Source: Spirabiliibacterium mucosae
Lineage (GTDB): Bacteria > Pseudomonadota > Gammaproteobacteria > Enterobacterales > Pasteurellaceae
Length of the DNA stretch: 51,656 nt
Direction of reading: 5' to 3'
Assembly: GCF_014884965.1 (NCBI RefSeq)
Contig: NZ_JABTBO010000015.1
Span: 1-51,656, forward strand
Part shown: in pieces, positions 25,335-34,650 of the stretch
How the letters are laid out: each line of letters begins with the position of its first letter
Position numbering within the stretch: position 1 is the stretch's first letter
Program-made: the position numbers and the translations under genes
Notes under the pieces: model-generated
What the model was told of the DNA's origin: nothing
The model's database searches: none
Seen by the model: only the letters and a program-made list of their open reading frames with translations

Positions 25335-26975
25335 ATGAACGCAATCAAGCGAAGTGCGCTTTGGCTGCTGCTGGCGGCCTTTGTGCTGCCGATTTTTGCC
25401 ATTGGCTATCAAGCACTCAGTGGTGATGCGCCGAGCATGAGCCACTTGTGGCAAACGGTGATGGCGGTGTATATCCAAAACTCGCTGCTGCTGGTGCTTG
25501 GCACCGTGGCGTTGAGCGTGCTTTTTGCCCTGCCGTGCAGCTACTGGCTGTCGCTTTATCACTTCCCGACCTCGCGCGTGCTGCAGTGGCTGCTTTGCCT
25601 GCCGCTGGCGTTGCCGCCGTATTTGCTCGGCTATCTTTATACCGACTTGCTCGACTACCCAGGGCCGGTGCAGCGCTTTTTGCGCGCCACCTTTGGCTGG
25701 AGCAGCTCGGCGGACTATTTTTTCCCGAATATTCGCTCCCTTGGCGGCGCCTGCGTGGTGCTGGCGTTGGTGCTTTATCCGTATCTGTTTTTGCTCACCC
25801 GCATCGCCTTTATGGATTTGTCGCAAAACCTCCACCACAGCGCCAAGCTCCTTGGCGTGCGCGGCTGGGCGCTGTTTCGCAAAGTCACCTTGCCGATGAT
25901 CCGCCCGGCGATCGCAACAGGCTGCGCGCTGGTGGCGATGGAAACGTTAGGCGATTTTGGCACGGTCAGTTACTTCGCTGTGCCAACACTCACCACCGCG
26001 ATTTACGACACTTGGCTGGTGCTGGGCGATTTGGCCAGTGCTAGCCGCATCTCCTTGCTGATGCTCACACTGGTGTTTGCCCTGCTGGCCTTTGAGCGTT
26101 ACAGCCGGCGGCTGCAAAAGCGCTATCAGCGCGGCTTTGAGCAGCCGATAACCAAAGTGCGGTTGCGCGGCTGGCGGTTGTGGCTGGCGCTGGCGTATTG
26201 CTGGGGCTTGATTGCCTGCGCGGTGATGATCCCACTGGCGAAATTGCTCTATTGGGCTTATTTTTATTTTGAACAATCGTGGCAAGATGCTTTTTGGCGC
26301 TATGCCTTCAACAGCGTGAAAGTCTCCGCCTTTGCGGCGATATTGAGTGTGCTGACCGCACTTTTATTGCTCTTTTTTGTGCGCAAGCGCAGCCTCAACC
26401 AGCGGCCAAGTGCCAGCACCGCCGCCGTGGTGCCGCTGGCCTCAATGGGTTATGCCATCCCCGGCACCGTGCTTGGCATTGGGCTTTTGATCCCGCTTAC
26501 AGGAGCTGATCACCTGCTTAACCACGGCTTAAAAAGCCTTGGGCTGCCGCTACTTGGGCTGATTTTCAGCGGCTCGATTTTTGCCTTGGTGTATGCCTAC
26601 ATCATCCGCTTTTCGGTGATGAGCTTGGGCAGCATCAACGCCGCGCTCGATAAAATCCCGCCGTCGCTGGATATGGCGGCCAACACCCTTGGCGTGCAGG
26701 GCGTGAAAATGCGCCTGCGGGTACACTTCCCGCTGCTGCGCAAGGGCATTTTGACCGCACTTATCTTGGTGTTTTTAGAGAGTATGAAAGAGCTCAATGC
26801 CTCGCTGTTGCTGCGGCCGTTTAATTTCGACACCCTCGCCACCCACGTGTTCACCCTCACCTCCGACGAGCAGCTTGAGCAAGCCTCGCTCTCGGCGCTG
26901 TTTTTGGTGCTGGTGGGCATGGTGCCAGTGATTTTTTTAACCCGCGCGATGTTATCCAAGCGCCATGGGAGCTGA
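25335..26975 (+). CDS. fbpB: Ferric iron ABC transporter, fused permease
   Basis: Inner-membrane permease of 546 residues formed by two tandem binding-protein-dependent transport domains, about twelve helices in all. The cytoplasmic EAA-type loops that dock the ATPase lie near residues 170-195 (LGVRGWALFRKVTLP) and 450-475 (LGVQGVKMRLRVHFP). This fused arrangement is typical for FbpB/SfuB. The start ATG at 25335 has only a weak site (GGGTTGA). The gene ends inside the region used as the ribosome site of fbpC. Confidence 0.92.
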   Translation: MNAIKRSALWLLLAAFVLPIFAIGYQALSGDAPSMSHLWQTVMAVYIQNSLLLVLGTVALSVLFALPCSYWLSLYHFPTSRVLQWLLCLPLALPPYLLGYLYTDLLDYPGPVQRFLRATFGWSSSADYFFPNIRSLGGACVVLALVLYPYLFLLTRIAFMDLSQNLHHSAKLLGVRGWALFRKVTLPMIRPAIATGCALVAMETLGDFGTVSYFAVPTLTTAIYDTWLVLGDLASASRISLLMLTLVFALLAFERYSRRLQKRYQRGFEQPITKVRLRGWRLWLALAYCWGLIACAVMIPLAKLLYWAYFYFEQSWQDAFWRYAFNSVKVSAFAAILSVLTALLLLFFVRKRSLNQRPSASTAAVVPLASMGYAIPGTVLGIGLLIPLTGADHLLNHGLKSLGLPLLGLIFSGSIFALVYAYIIRFSVMSLGSINAALDKIPPSLDMAANTLGVQGVKMRLRVHFPLLRKGILTALILVFLESMKELNASLLLRPFNFDTLATHVFTLTSDEQLEQASLSALFLVLVGMVPVIFLTRAMLSKRHGS

Positions 26976-26976
26976 C

Positions 26977-28017
26977 ATGACCGACTTATTAACGATAAAC
27001 AGCCTAAACGTGCGCTACCAAAACACCCCCGTGCTGGAAAACCTCGATTTGCAGCTCAAGCGCGGCGAGATTTTATGCCTGCTTGGCGCCAGTGGCTGCG
27101 GCAAAACTACCTTGCTCAAAGCCATCGCCGGCCTGATTGACGCCGACGGCGCGATTGTGCTCAACGGCCAAAACGTCAGCCACAAAGCCAGCGCCGACCG
27201 CGGTGTGGGCTTGATCTTCCAAGATTACGCGCTCTTCCCGCACTTGACGGTGGCACAAAACATCGCCTTTGGCTTAAGCGCACTCAACGCCCAACAGCGA
27301 GAAGACACAGTGGCAGAAATGCTCAATTTGGTGGGGCTGGGGGCATTTCGTGACAAGTTCCCGCATCAGCTGTCTGGCGGGCAGCAGCAGCGGGTGGCGA
27401 TTGCCCGCTCGCTGGCGTGCCGGCCGCAATTGCTGCTGCTCGATGAGCCGTTTTCCAACATCGACACCCAAGTGCGGTTGCAATTGATTGAAGAGATCAA
27501 AAGCATTTTGAAATCCCAATCAATGGCGGCGATTTTTGTCACCCACAGCAAGGAAGAGGCCTTTTTGTTTGCCGACACCCTCGCGCTAATGGCCCACGGG
27601 CGCATTGTGCAAACAGGCAGCCCAAGCGCGCTGTATCAACACCCCAATAGCCGCTTTGTGGCCGAGTTTTTAGGCCATGGGGATTATTTGCCCGTGCAAG
27701 TCACGAGTTCACACAGCCTTTCAAGCCCCGTCGGTGAGCTGCATTTTGACAACGCGCTACACAAAGCCGACCAAAGTGCGGTCAAGGTCGGCGAGTCGCT
27801 CGATTGCTTGGTGCGCGCGCAGCAATGGCAAGTGCGTGAGTGCCCAACGGGCGCCGGCGAGGTGGTGAAATCGCGCTTTTTAGGCCACACCTTTGCCTTG
27901 GAGATTGCCTTTGCTGGCCAAACGTGGCTGGCCTACACCAACGCGCCACAGGCCGTGGGCACACGCGTGGCACTTGAGGCGAGCTTAGCGCGCGCGATTT
28001 TATTCGACAAAAAGTGA
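26977..28017 (+). CDS. fbpC: Ferric iron ABC transporter, ATP-binding protein
   Basis: ATPase that drives ferric iron import through FbpB. 346 residues. Walker A GASGCGKTT (about 37-45), Q-loop FQDYALFPHL, signature LSGGQQQR, Walker B LLLLDEP and the switch His in VTHSKEE are all intact. The C-terminal 100 or so residues form a TOBE-like regulatory domain. ATG 26977 is preferred because GGGAG lies 5 bases upstream; ATG 26965 overlaps fbpB. A USS falls inside the C-terminal domain. Confidence 0.94.
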   Translation: MTDLLTINSLNVRYQNTPVLENLDLQLKRGEILCLLGASGCGKTTLLKAIAGLIDADGAIVLNGQNVSHKASADRGVGLIFQDYALFPHLTVAQNIAFGLSALNAQQREDTVAEMLNLVGLGAFRDKFPHQLSGGQQQRVAIARSLACRPQLLLLDEPFSNIDTQVRLQLIEEIKSILKSQSMAAIFVTHSKEEAFLFADTLALMAHGRIVQTGSPSALYQHPNSRFVAEFLGHGDYLPVQVTSSHSLSSPVGELHFDNALHKADQSAVKVGESLDCLVRAQQWQVRECPTGAGEVVKSRFLGHTFALEIAFAGQTWLAYTNAPQAVGTRVALEASLARAILFDKK

Positions 28018-28033
28018 GGGGCGCTTTACCCCT
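28017..28033 (+). terminator. Short hairpin after fbpC
   Basis: agggg (28017-28021) pairs with cccct (28029-28033), loop of 7, followed by TTGTG. It overlaps the fbpC stop codon. The stem is short and the T-run poor, so this is a weak candidate. Confidence 0.4.
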
Positions 28034-28105
28034 TTGTGATTAAGTGCTACTCTTAAAGCAATATCTGTAGGGCAGATAGTTTTTCAATTGTAGTGAGAGC
28101 ATTAT

Positions 28106-30625
28106 TTGAGTCGTTATCTGGAATCCGCCAAAGCCTTAGTCGCTGAGTTGGACCAGCGCCGTTTTCAGCGCGCGCTGGAGGGCAACTCGGCGGAGTTTTG
28201 CCATGTCTTTCAACTCATCACGTTGCTGCTTGACCTCAACCACCCCGCCTTGCCAGGCTTTGTTGACGGTGCACCTTCAGGCATCACAGGTTTTGAGCTT
28301 AGTGAATACCAGCGCCACTACTTGCACACCATTGTGCCCAATAGCACCTATCCTGATGATTTCCTCGCCGCCTGTGCCGATGCGCGCCAAGCGTCGCCTA
28401 TTTTGGGCGTTTATGCCATGGGTTCAACCGGCTCCATTACGCAAAATAGCCAATCGGATCTCGACATCTGGGTGTGTTTGACAGCGGATTTGAGCGCGCA
28501 GGGGCGGGCGGCGCTGTCGCAAAAAACCGCACTTTTACAAAAATGGGCGCAGGCGATGAAAGTGGAGATGAATTTTTACCTGCTGGGTGAAAATCACTTT
28601 CGCAACGCGACCTATTCCACTGTGCTCAGCACCGAGCACTGCGGCAGCAGCCAATACGTGCTGTTGCTAGAAGAGTTTTACCGTTCCGTGATTCGCTTGG
28701 CGGGCAAGCCGCTGTTGTGGCTGCATATGCCGATCAACAATGAAGAATACTACGACAAAGCGGTGGAAAAATGGATTGAAGAGGGCAAAATTCAGCGCGA
28801 CGAGTGGGTTGATTTCGGCGGGCTAGGGGCGCTGTCGGCAGACGAATATTTTGGCGCGACCTTGTGGCATTTGTACAAAGGGGTGGATTCGCCCTATAAA
28901 TCGGTGATCAAAATCCTGCTGCTTGAGGCGCTGATGGCGGAGTACCCGTACCCAGCGCTGATTTCCAAGCAATTTAAGCAACAATTGCTCTCAGGCGAGC
29001 AGCCCGATCACTTTTTTGACCCGTATTTGGCGATGCTGCAAAAAGTCAGCGACTATTTGCGATCGATCGACGATCACTATCGACTGGATTTGGTGCGCCG
29101 CTGTTTTTACATCAAAGCCAACCGCGATTTTGCCGCCGCACCGCTGCAAAAAAGCTGGCGCTATCAACAACTCCAGCGTTTTGCCCATCAGTGGCATTGG
29201 TCGGCGCGCGATGTGCAAATGCTCAACAACCACGGGCATTGGAAGATCAAGCAAGTTAACCGCTTTTACCACGCGCTGGTGGCGGTGTTTATGCAAAGTT
29301 ACCGCAATTTAATCACCTTTGCCCGCCGGCAAAAAATCTCCGCTGACCTCATGCCGGAGGATATTGGCATTTTAACCCGCAAGCTCTACACCGCCTTTGA
29401 GGTGCTGCCTGGCAAGGTGACGCTGTTTAACCGCCAAATTGTTGATAACATGACCGAAGATCACCTGATGTTTGTGCAGGTGCACAACTCAAGTGCGGTC
29501 AAAGACGGCTGGTATCTGTTCAACACCGCGCCGAATCAGATCATTGAATCGACCGATCGCTATGTCGAATACGCACCGCACTTGGGCAAACTGGTGGCGT
29601 GGGCCTATTTCAATGGGCTGTTGGGCGCAAAAACGCGGCTGCATATCCGCAGCCGTGATGTCAGCTTGGCAAAATTGCAGCAATTTGTCACCGACTTGCG
29701 CTTGTCTATCGCACAATCGGCGCCGCCGCCGAGCAATGATGATTTCAGTCACCCGTGCGAGCTGCGTAACTTGTTTGTGGCGGTCAATCTCACCCACGAC
29801 CCGACCGAGCACATCATCGGCAATGAACGCCGCAGCGTGCAGGCCAATGATTTGTTCAATTTCGGGCCTGAACAAACCTGCCTGTTAGGCAGCATGACGC
29901 TGATTTATCGCAACCGTTGGAATGAAATCCGCACGCTCCACTTTGAAGGCCAGCACGCCATTTTAAACTGCCTGAAAGTGCTCGCCCACAAAGTCCACTG
30001 CAGCGCCTCGCCGCTGGAAAGCGTGCAAGTGTGCTGTTATAGCAAGCGCTACCGCGACGAAATGCTCGCCACCACTGAAAAGCTGGTCGACAAATGCATC
30101 CGCGCGCAGGTGAGCATGGTGCTAAACAAACGCTCAATTAACCGATTGCAAGTGGCTGGCAAAGTGTGGAATTTTTCTTACGAAACCCGTGGGCTGAAAA
30201 TTCAAGAAGATGGCACCAACAATGGCGTGCCCAACAGCACACCGCTTAAGCACAGCACCCACAAATACCACTTCCCACGCGCGATTGGGGATTTTGCCAG
30301 CGAGGGCTTTTTGCAGTTCTTTTTTGAAGACAACAGCGACGGCAGTTTCAACGTGTATATCCTCGATGAGCGCAACAACCCTGAAATTTATTACCGCTGC
30401 AGAGATGAAAAAGAAGAAAAAATCAAAGAAATCAATCGTCTTTACACCATGGAGCGCTACAACAGCGTCTCGCAAGCCGATTGTTGCAGCTTCAATTACC
30501 CGCAATTTTATCAGCTGATTTTCGACCAAAGCGGGCAGGAGAAAATTGTGCCATTTCGCAGCCAACAACACTTGCGCTTTCAAGGCGGCGAGAAAATTAC
30601 CCCGTTTAGCGCAAACGCGCTATAA
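28106..30625 (+). CDS. cyaA: Adenylate cyclase, class I
   Basis: Makes cAMP from ATP; with CRP it controls catabolite-regulated genes and, in Haemophilus, natural competence. 839 residues (E. coli 848). N-terminal catalytic domain with MGSTGSITQNSQSDLDIWVC (about residues 107-126), the nucleotidyltransferase-like G-S and D-x-D motif, and SRYLESAKALVAELDQRR at the start. The long C-terminal half is the glucose-responsive regulatory region. The start is TTG at 28106, with GAGAG 6 bases upstream; E. coli cyaA also uses UUG, which limits its expression. In H. influenzae too cAMP is tied to PTS state, which makes the fru operon in this window relevant. Confidence 0.95.
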   Translation: MSRYLESAKALVAELDQRRFQRALEGNSAEFCHVFQLITLLLDLNHPALPGFVDGAPSGITGFELSEYQRHYLHTIVPNSTYPDDFLAACADARQASPILGVYAMGSTGSITQNSQSDLDIWVCLTADLSAQGRAALSQKTALLQKWAQAMKVEMNFYLLGENHFRNATYSTVLSTEHCGSSQYVLLLEEFYRSVIRLAGKPLLWLHMPINNEEYYDKAVEKWIEEGKIQRDEWVDFGGLGALSADEYFGATLWHLYKGVDSPYKSVIKILLLEALMAEYPYPALISKQFKQQLLSGEQPDHFFDPYLAMLQKVSDYLRSIDDHYRLDLVRRCFYIKANRDFAAAPLQKSWRYQQLQRFAHQWHWSARDVQMLNNHGHWKIKQVNRFYHALVAVFMQSYRNLITFARRQKISADLMPEDIGILTRKLYTAFEVLPGKVTLFNRQIVDNMTEDHLMFVQVHNSSAVKDGWYLFNTAPNQIIESTDRYVEYAPHLGKLVAWAYFNGLLGAKTRLHIRSRDVSLAKLQQFVTDLRLSIAQSAPPPSNDDFSHPCELRNLFVAVNLTHDPTEHIIGNERRSVQANDLFNFGPEQTCLLGSMTLIYRNRWNEIRTLHFEGQHAILNCLKVLAHKVHCSASPLESVQVCCYSKRYRDEMLATTEKLVDKCIRAQVSMVLNKRSINRLQVAGKVWNFSYETRGLKIQEDGTNNGVPNSTPLKHSTHKYHFPRAIGDFASEGFLQFFFEDNSDGSFNVYILDERNNPEIYYRCRDEKEEKIKEINRLYTMERYNSVSQADCCSFNYPQFYQLIFDQSGQEKIVPFRSQQHLRFQGGEKITPFSANAL

Positions 30626-30626
30626 T
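30621..30626 (+). promoter_or_regulatory. Possible -10 element of narP
   Basis: A perfect TATAAT overlaps the cyaA stop codon, 30 bases before the narP start. No convincing -35 hexamer is seen at the usual distance, so this may need an activator or be chance. Confidence 0.4.
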
Positions 30627-30656
30627 GCCCCATCAACGCACAACACAGGAAGCACT

Positions 30657-31286
30657 ATGTCACAGCAATACCGCACTTTGATCATCGACGACCACCCACT
30701 TATGCGTCGCGGTATGACGCAACTGCTGGAGCTTGAAAGCGAATTTGACGTGGTGGGGGAGGCCAGCAGCGGGCTTGAAGGCATCCGCCTGGCGCACAGC
30801 CTCAACCCTGATTTGATTATTTTAGACCTCAACATGAAAGGCCTCTCTGGCCTTGAAACCCTGCAACAGCTGCGCCAAGACGGCATTGACGCGCGGGTGG
30901 CGATTTTGACCGTATCTGACGCCAAAGCCGACATCTATGCCCTGGTGGACGCCGGTGCCGACGGCTATTTGCTCAAAGACAGCGAGCCTGAGCAACTGTT
31001 GAAACAAATTCAGCAAATCGCCCAAGGGCAGGTGACCTACAGCGACGAGGTGCAAGCACTTTTACACCAGCGCCAACACTCGCCCGAGCCACTGCTCTCG
31101 CTCACCGACCGCGAAGGCGACGTGCTCGAGCTGGTCGCCAAAGGGATGTCGAACAAACAGATCGCCGATATTTTGTTTATATCGGAAGAAACCGTCAAAG
31201 TCCACATCCGCAACCTGCTGCGCAAGCTCAACGTCAACTCCCGCGTGGCCGCCACCGTGCTGTACCTGCAATATAAAGGCGTTTAA
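30657..31286 (+). CDS. narP: Nitrate/nitrite response regulator, NarL/FixJ family
   Basis: Two-domain response regulator of 209 residues. Receiver domain: acidic pair Asp11-Asp12, phosphorylated Asp57 in IILDLNMKG, Thr in LTVSDA and Lys in LLKDSE. C-terminal LuxR-type helix-turn-helix: LTDREGDVLELVAKGMSNKQ and EETVKVHIRNLLRKLNV. Pasteurellaceae typically carry NarP without NarL, and length and sequence fit. The matching sensor (NarQ) is not in the window. ATG 30657 has AGGA upstream. It would act with FNR on anaerobic respiration genes, possibly including torYZ. Confidence 0.88.
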   Translation: MSQQYRTLIIDDHPLMRRGMTQLLELESEFDVVGEASSGLEGIRLAHSLNPDLIILDLNMKGLSGLETLQQLRQDGIDARVAILTVSDAKADIYALVDAGADGYLLKDSEPEQLLKQIQQIAQGQVTYSDEVQALLHQRQHSPEPLLSLTDREGDVLELVAKGMSNKQIADILFISEETVKVHIRNLLRKLNVNSRVAATVLYLQYKGV

Positions 31287-31291
31287 AACAC

Positions 31292-31314
31292 AAAGTGCGG
31301 TCAAACCGCACTTT
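31292..31314. terminator. USS-pair hairpin between narP and yhfS
   Basis: aaagtgcggt (31292-31301), loop caa, accgcacttt (31305-31314). It overlaps the end of yhfS (stop at 31301-31303) and lies between converging genes. T-runs are short on both sides, so efficiency is uncertain. Confidence 0.65.
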
Positions 31315-32401
31315 GGCTTTCCACCGCTTGAATACTCTCTTTTAAAATCCGAATCACCGTGTCGGCGCCGCTGCGATTGGGGTTGATGCGGATTAATGTT
31401 TCCCGCGCATTTGGATTTTCGGCTAAAAAGGTGCCAGAGACGCGGTAAAACAGTGGCGGCAACTCGTATTTTGACTCCGCGCCCACAGGGTAGCCGAGTG
31501 CGCCGAGGCGCGTGGCGTGTGCAATCACCGCCGGGGCAATGGGTTTTGCCAGCTCGACAATCACCACCTTGGATTGGGCATTGACGATATAAGCGCTTTT
31601 CACCTGCGGGCATTCGCCTTGGTTAAGCCGTGCGGCAATGTGCTCGCCTTGCGCGCTGGCGATGGCGTGCATCACCGGCGCAAACACCATGCCGCGCAGC
31701 ACCGCGAGTGCCTGCCAGCCTTGGATTTGGCAGCCGCCGGAATAGAGCGTTTGCTTAATCGCGTCAACCGCACTTTTCGCCCCCACTGCCACGCCCACGC
31801 CTTCAGGGCCGAAAAGTTTAAAGCTCGAAAAAGTCGACAGCGTCGCGCCGAGCTCACAGCCGATGGCGGGCACTTTGAGCGTGGCGTAATTATCATCAAT
31901 CAGCGTAGCCACGCCGCGTTGTGCGCACTGGGCAATCACCTCGCCTAGGGCATAACGGTCTTGCGGTTGCTGGCGGGTGTGTTGAATCAGCACCAAATCG
32001 GGCTTGTGCGTATCAAGGGCATGCGCCAATGCGCTGGGGGTGTTGAAATCCGCCTGCACCAGTTTGCAGCCGAGTTGATCGATACTGACTTGGCTGGTGG
32101 GGTAAATCGGCGCTTGGTGGGCAAGCAACGTGCCCTTGCGCGTGAGCAATGCATTGAGCCCCGCGCGCAATGCGCCCGTGCCGGCCCCTTGCAGCAAAAC
32201 CGCACTTTCTGCCTTGAAAAACGCTGCCAGCACCTGCTCAACGCGCGCGGTGGTGGCGGGCTGATGGCACTCGGGCACGAGCCCTAAATCGGCGTGCAAA
32301 AAGTCACTGTTGGGGAAAAAGCGCGTGATGCAATCAACCAGGGCGAATTGCTTGGCTTGCGCTTGTTCCAAGGTGAGGCTGGTTAACGGATAGGCGTGCA
32401 T
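31301..32401 (-). CDS. yhfS: PLP-dependent enzyme YhfS (SelA/DgaE-like fold type I)
   Basis: Fold type I PLP enzyme of 366 residues; reaction unknown. The PLP lysine is Lys195 in STFSSFKLFGPEG, and IDDNYAT upstream supplies the Asp that pairs with the pyridine nitrogen. Related families include selenocysteine synthase-like and D-glucosaminate-6-phosphate ammonia-lyase (DgaE) enzymes, so an elimination or transfer on an amino compound is a reasonable guess. The start is ATG 32401, sharing its A with the php stop (TGATG), with AGGAG upstream; GTG 32404 is the alternative. Last gene of the yhf operon, ending in a USS hairpin. Confidence 0.88.
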   Translation of the reverse strand: MHAYPLTSLTLEQAQAKQFALVDCITRFFPNSDFLHADLGLVPECHQPATTARVEQVLAAFFKAESAVLLQGAGTGALRAGLNALLTRKGTLLAHQAPIYPTSQVSIDQLGCKLVQADFNTPSALAHALDTHKPDLVLIQHTRQQPQDRYALGEVIAQCAQRGVATLIDDNYATLKVPAIGCELGATLSTFSSFKLFGPEGVGVAVGAKSAVDAIKQTLYSGGCQIQGWQALAVLRGMVFAPVMHAIASAQGEHIAARLNQGECPQVKSAYIVNAQSKVVIVELAKPIAPAVIAHATRLGALGYPVGAESKYELPPLFYRVSGTFLAENPNARETLIRINPNRSGADTVIRILKESIQAVESQSAV

Positions 32402-33285
32402 CACAGGGCTCCTAAAATACGGTTAGGGTTGTCTTGCAGCACGATGAGCACGTCGCGCTCGCTCACGCCGCGTTCATAGAGCAGCGGCACAAAGTGCGTG
32501 AAGAGATAATCATAGCCAATGCCGCCGTGGCGCTTGAGGTGCGATTTGCGCGTGATGTCCATCGAGAGCAACAATTGGCGGGCAAAACCGCACTTTATCG
32601 CCTCACTGAAGAGATCGGCGCGCAGTTCATCACTTTGATACGCCAGCTTGCCGATGGTGTCAAACTCCACCCACGCGCCGCGATCCAGCAAGCGGAAGAG
32701 GTAATCGCGATCGCCGGCCAAATCGGTGTGGCCAAGAATGACCTTTTCCGCGCTCACGCCAAAGCGAGCGAAGAGATCAAGCTGCTCAAGGCCAAAGCGG
32801 CCAAGGGAGGTGTGGGTGGTGATGAGTTTGCCGGTGGCAAGGCAGGCCAGTGCGGCGGCGTGCAGCAGCTTGTGCTCATCGTCACTGATGCCGTCAAAGC
32901 CGCTGCCGACCTCGCCGATGATTTGCGCCTTGCGGGTGTAGCGCGCGCCGGTTTCATCACACAGCCCGCGCTCAATCTCTGCAATAAAGCGCTCAGCAAG
33001 CTGCTCGGCGCTTAAGGCGTGGAACCACGGTGGCAAAAACGGCGCTTTGTAGCAGCCCGTGGCGGAGACGACTTTGACCGCACTTTGGCGTTCAACCTCC
33101 TCAACATAAGCGATATTGCGCCCCATGCCAAGGTTGGTGACATCCACAATGCGGCTCACGCCATGGCGCTTGAGCGCGTGCAGCTCCTCGACCTGCGCGT
33201 CAAGGTCGTTTAAAAAGCAATCCTCGTTTTGCTTGACCGCACTTAAGTCTATGTGCAGGTGCTCGTGCATTAGGGTGAATGTCAT
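32401..33285 (-). CDS. php: Phosphotriesterase homology protein (amidohydrolase fold)
   Basis: Binuclear-metal hydrolase of the phosphotriesterase branch, 294 residues, cytoplasmic. Metal ligands are His7 and His9 (HEHLH), Glu125 in IIGEVGSG, His in TTHTSLG, His in LGHTDL and Asp in SMDITRKS. Glu125 replaces the carbamylated lysine of true phosphotriesterases, exactly as in E. coli PHP. The substrate is unknown; relatives include lactonases. It lies between yhfT (one base before) and yhfS (overlapping). In E. coli the gene sits between yhfW and yhfU, so it has moved here. Confidence 0.92.
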   Translation of the reverse strand: MTFTLMHEHLHIDLSAVKQNEDCFLNDLDAQVEELHALKRHGVSRIVDVTNLGMGRNIAYVEEVERQSAVKVVSATGCYKAPFLPPWFHALSAEQLAERFIAEIERGLCDETGARYTRKAQIIGEVGSGFDGISDDEHKLLHAAALACLATGKLITTHTSLGRFGLEQLDLFARFGVSAEKVILGHTDLAGDRDYLFRLLDRGAWVEFDTIGKLAYQSDELRADLFSEAIKCGFARQLLLSMDITRKSHLKRHGGIGYDYLFTHFVPLLYERGVSERDVLIVLQDNPNRILGAL

Positions 33286-33286
33286 A

Positions 33287-34630
33287 TCAGCCTAACCCCA
33301 CCACAGCCAAAATATTGGCGACAATGCCTACCACGATAGTGGCGATCGGGCCGATGGCCATTTCAACCAATGGCCGTTTTGACGTGCGGTTGAGCAGATA
33401 AATCGCCGCCACAATCATAAAGCCCATGCCAGGCAAAATGGCATTGGAGGCAATCATACCGCCGACGAGCAATGCCACTTCGAGCATTTTGGTGATCGCG
33501 GTGCGGATGTGGTCGCCACAGGCTTTCACACCTGGGTATTTATCGAGCCAAATGGCCACGCTGGCAAGCAGTTTTACCTCCAGCAGCATAATCACACAGC
33601 CGGCGACAAACGCGATGATCGGGTTGTCGATGGCAAGGCCAGCGACAAAGATAAATTTCATCCCATCAGGGGAGTAAACGCCCGTTGCAATGGCGGTGGT
33701 GCCCACCAGCGGGATAAAGCTCACCGCGCGGGCAAGGGCGACGAGCAGCGCCGAGGTTTGTTGGTCTTGCGCCATGAGTTGCAGTGACACAGGGCCTTCA
33801 GCGAGCAAGCTGTACGGCATCGAGGCGGCAATGGCTGTCAAGCCGCCGCTGAGTGCCAACAGCCATTTGTGTTTTTGAATGCGTTGAATACGTTGTGAAA
33901 ATAGCCCCACCAGCATTTCGTTGGCGCCCTTTTCACCCTCAGCTTTGGGGGCGGCGCGCTCACGCATGGCAAAATAGAACATCGCGATCATCCCAAACAG
34001 CAATGCCACGCCGTTGGGGTCAATGTTCACGGGTTTGCTGTCGACATCAAATTGCACGGCGCCGAGGGATTTGGTCAACAAATAGCCCACGAGTGTGGCA
34101 ATCAGCACCCAAATGCCTTTTTTATAACCGTATTGATAGCCAATCACCACCGCAGGGAAGATGGAAAAACAGGCGATGATCGGCGCGCCGACTTTGCTCA
34201 GTTCATTCATGAAATCCACCGGCATCATGGCAAACAGCTCAACAATGCCTTTTAGGCCGGCGAGCAGCGCCACGCCATAGAGCGCGCCAATCACCCCCGA
34301 GGCGATAAAGCCCTTGCGGTTATCTGGCGTCCAGGTGCCGATCACATCGGTGCCAAGCAGCAAACTGTGGACCAAAATAATCGGCGCGGTGAGCGAAAAC
34401 GGGATGCCAAAGCCAATCACCAGCCCAAAGCTCAAGGCAAAGCTGCTGGCCGCCAAGCCTTTGCGGCTCATGCGCCCTTCAAGGTACTCGGGCACCAAAG
34501 GGCGCAGCCCGTCGTGGAACACCGCGATGCCTTTGTTTGCCATCATGGCTGAAATGGCGCCAATCAACGCCATCAAAATCAGTTTGTCTGCTGGAATGGC
34601 CAGCAAATTTTGCATGAATGAACCGTCCAT
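33287..34630 (-). CDS. yhfT: YhfT inner-membrane transporter-like protein
   Basis: Polytopic membrane protein of 447 residues with about twelve hydrophobic segments, no signal peptide, and a polar loop near the middle (FAMRERAAPKAEGEKG). It matches my memory of E. coli YhfT (434 residues). It has no ATPase partner, so a secondary transporter or a channel is likely; the substrate is unknown. The conserved-looking GLAIDNPIIAFVAGC segment near the C-terminal half may form part of the pore. GGGGG lies 5 bases before ATG 34630. Its place beside yhfU suggests the two act together. Confidence 0.88.
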   Translation of the reverse strand: MDGSFMQNLLAIPADKLILMALIGAISAMMANKGIAVFHDGLRPLVPEYLEGRMSRKGLAASSFALSFGLVIGFGIPFSLTAPIILVHSLLLGTDVIGTWTPDNRKGFIASGVIGALYGVALLAGLKGIVELFAMMPVDFMNELSKVGAPIIACFSIFPAVVIGYQYGYKKGIWVLIATLVGYLLTKSLGAVQFDVDSKPVNIDPNGVALLFGMIAMFYFAMRERAAPKAEGEKGANEMLVGLFSQRIQRIQKHKWLLALSGGLTAIAASMPYSLLAEGPVSLQLMAQDQQTSALLVALARAVSFIPLVGTTAIATGVYSPDGMKFIFVAGLAIDNPIIAFVAGCVIMLLEVKLLASVAIWLDKYPGVKACGDHIRTAITKMLEVALLVGGMIASNAILPGMGFMIVAAIYLLNRTSKRPLVEMAIGPIATIVVGIVANILAVVGLG

Positions 34631-34650
34631 AACGCCCCCTGTTGCCGAAG

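Noticed and set aside
28021-28060. CRP site upstream of cyaA
   Set aside because: A TGTGA half-site occurs near 28034 but the second half does not match TCACA.
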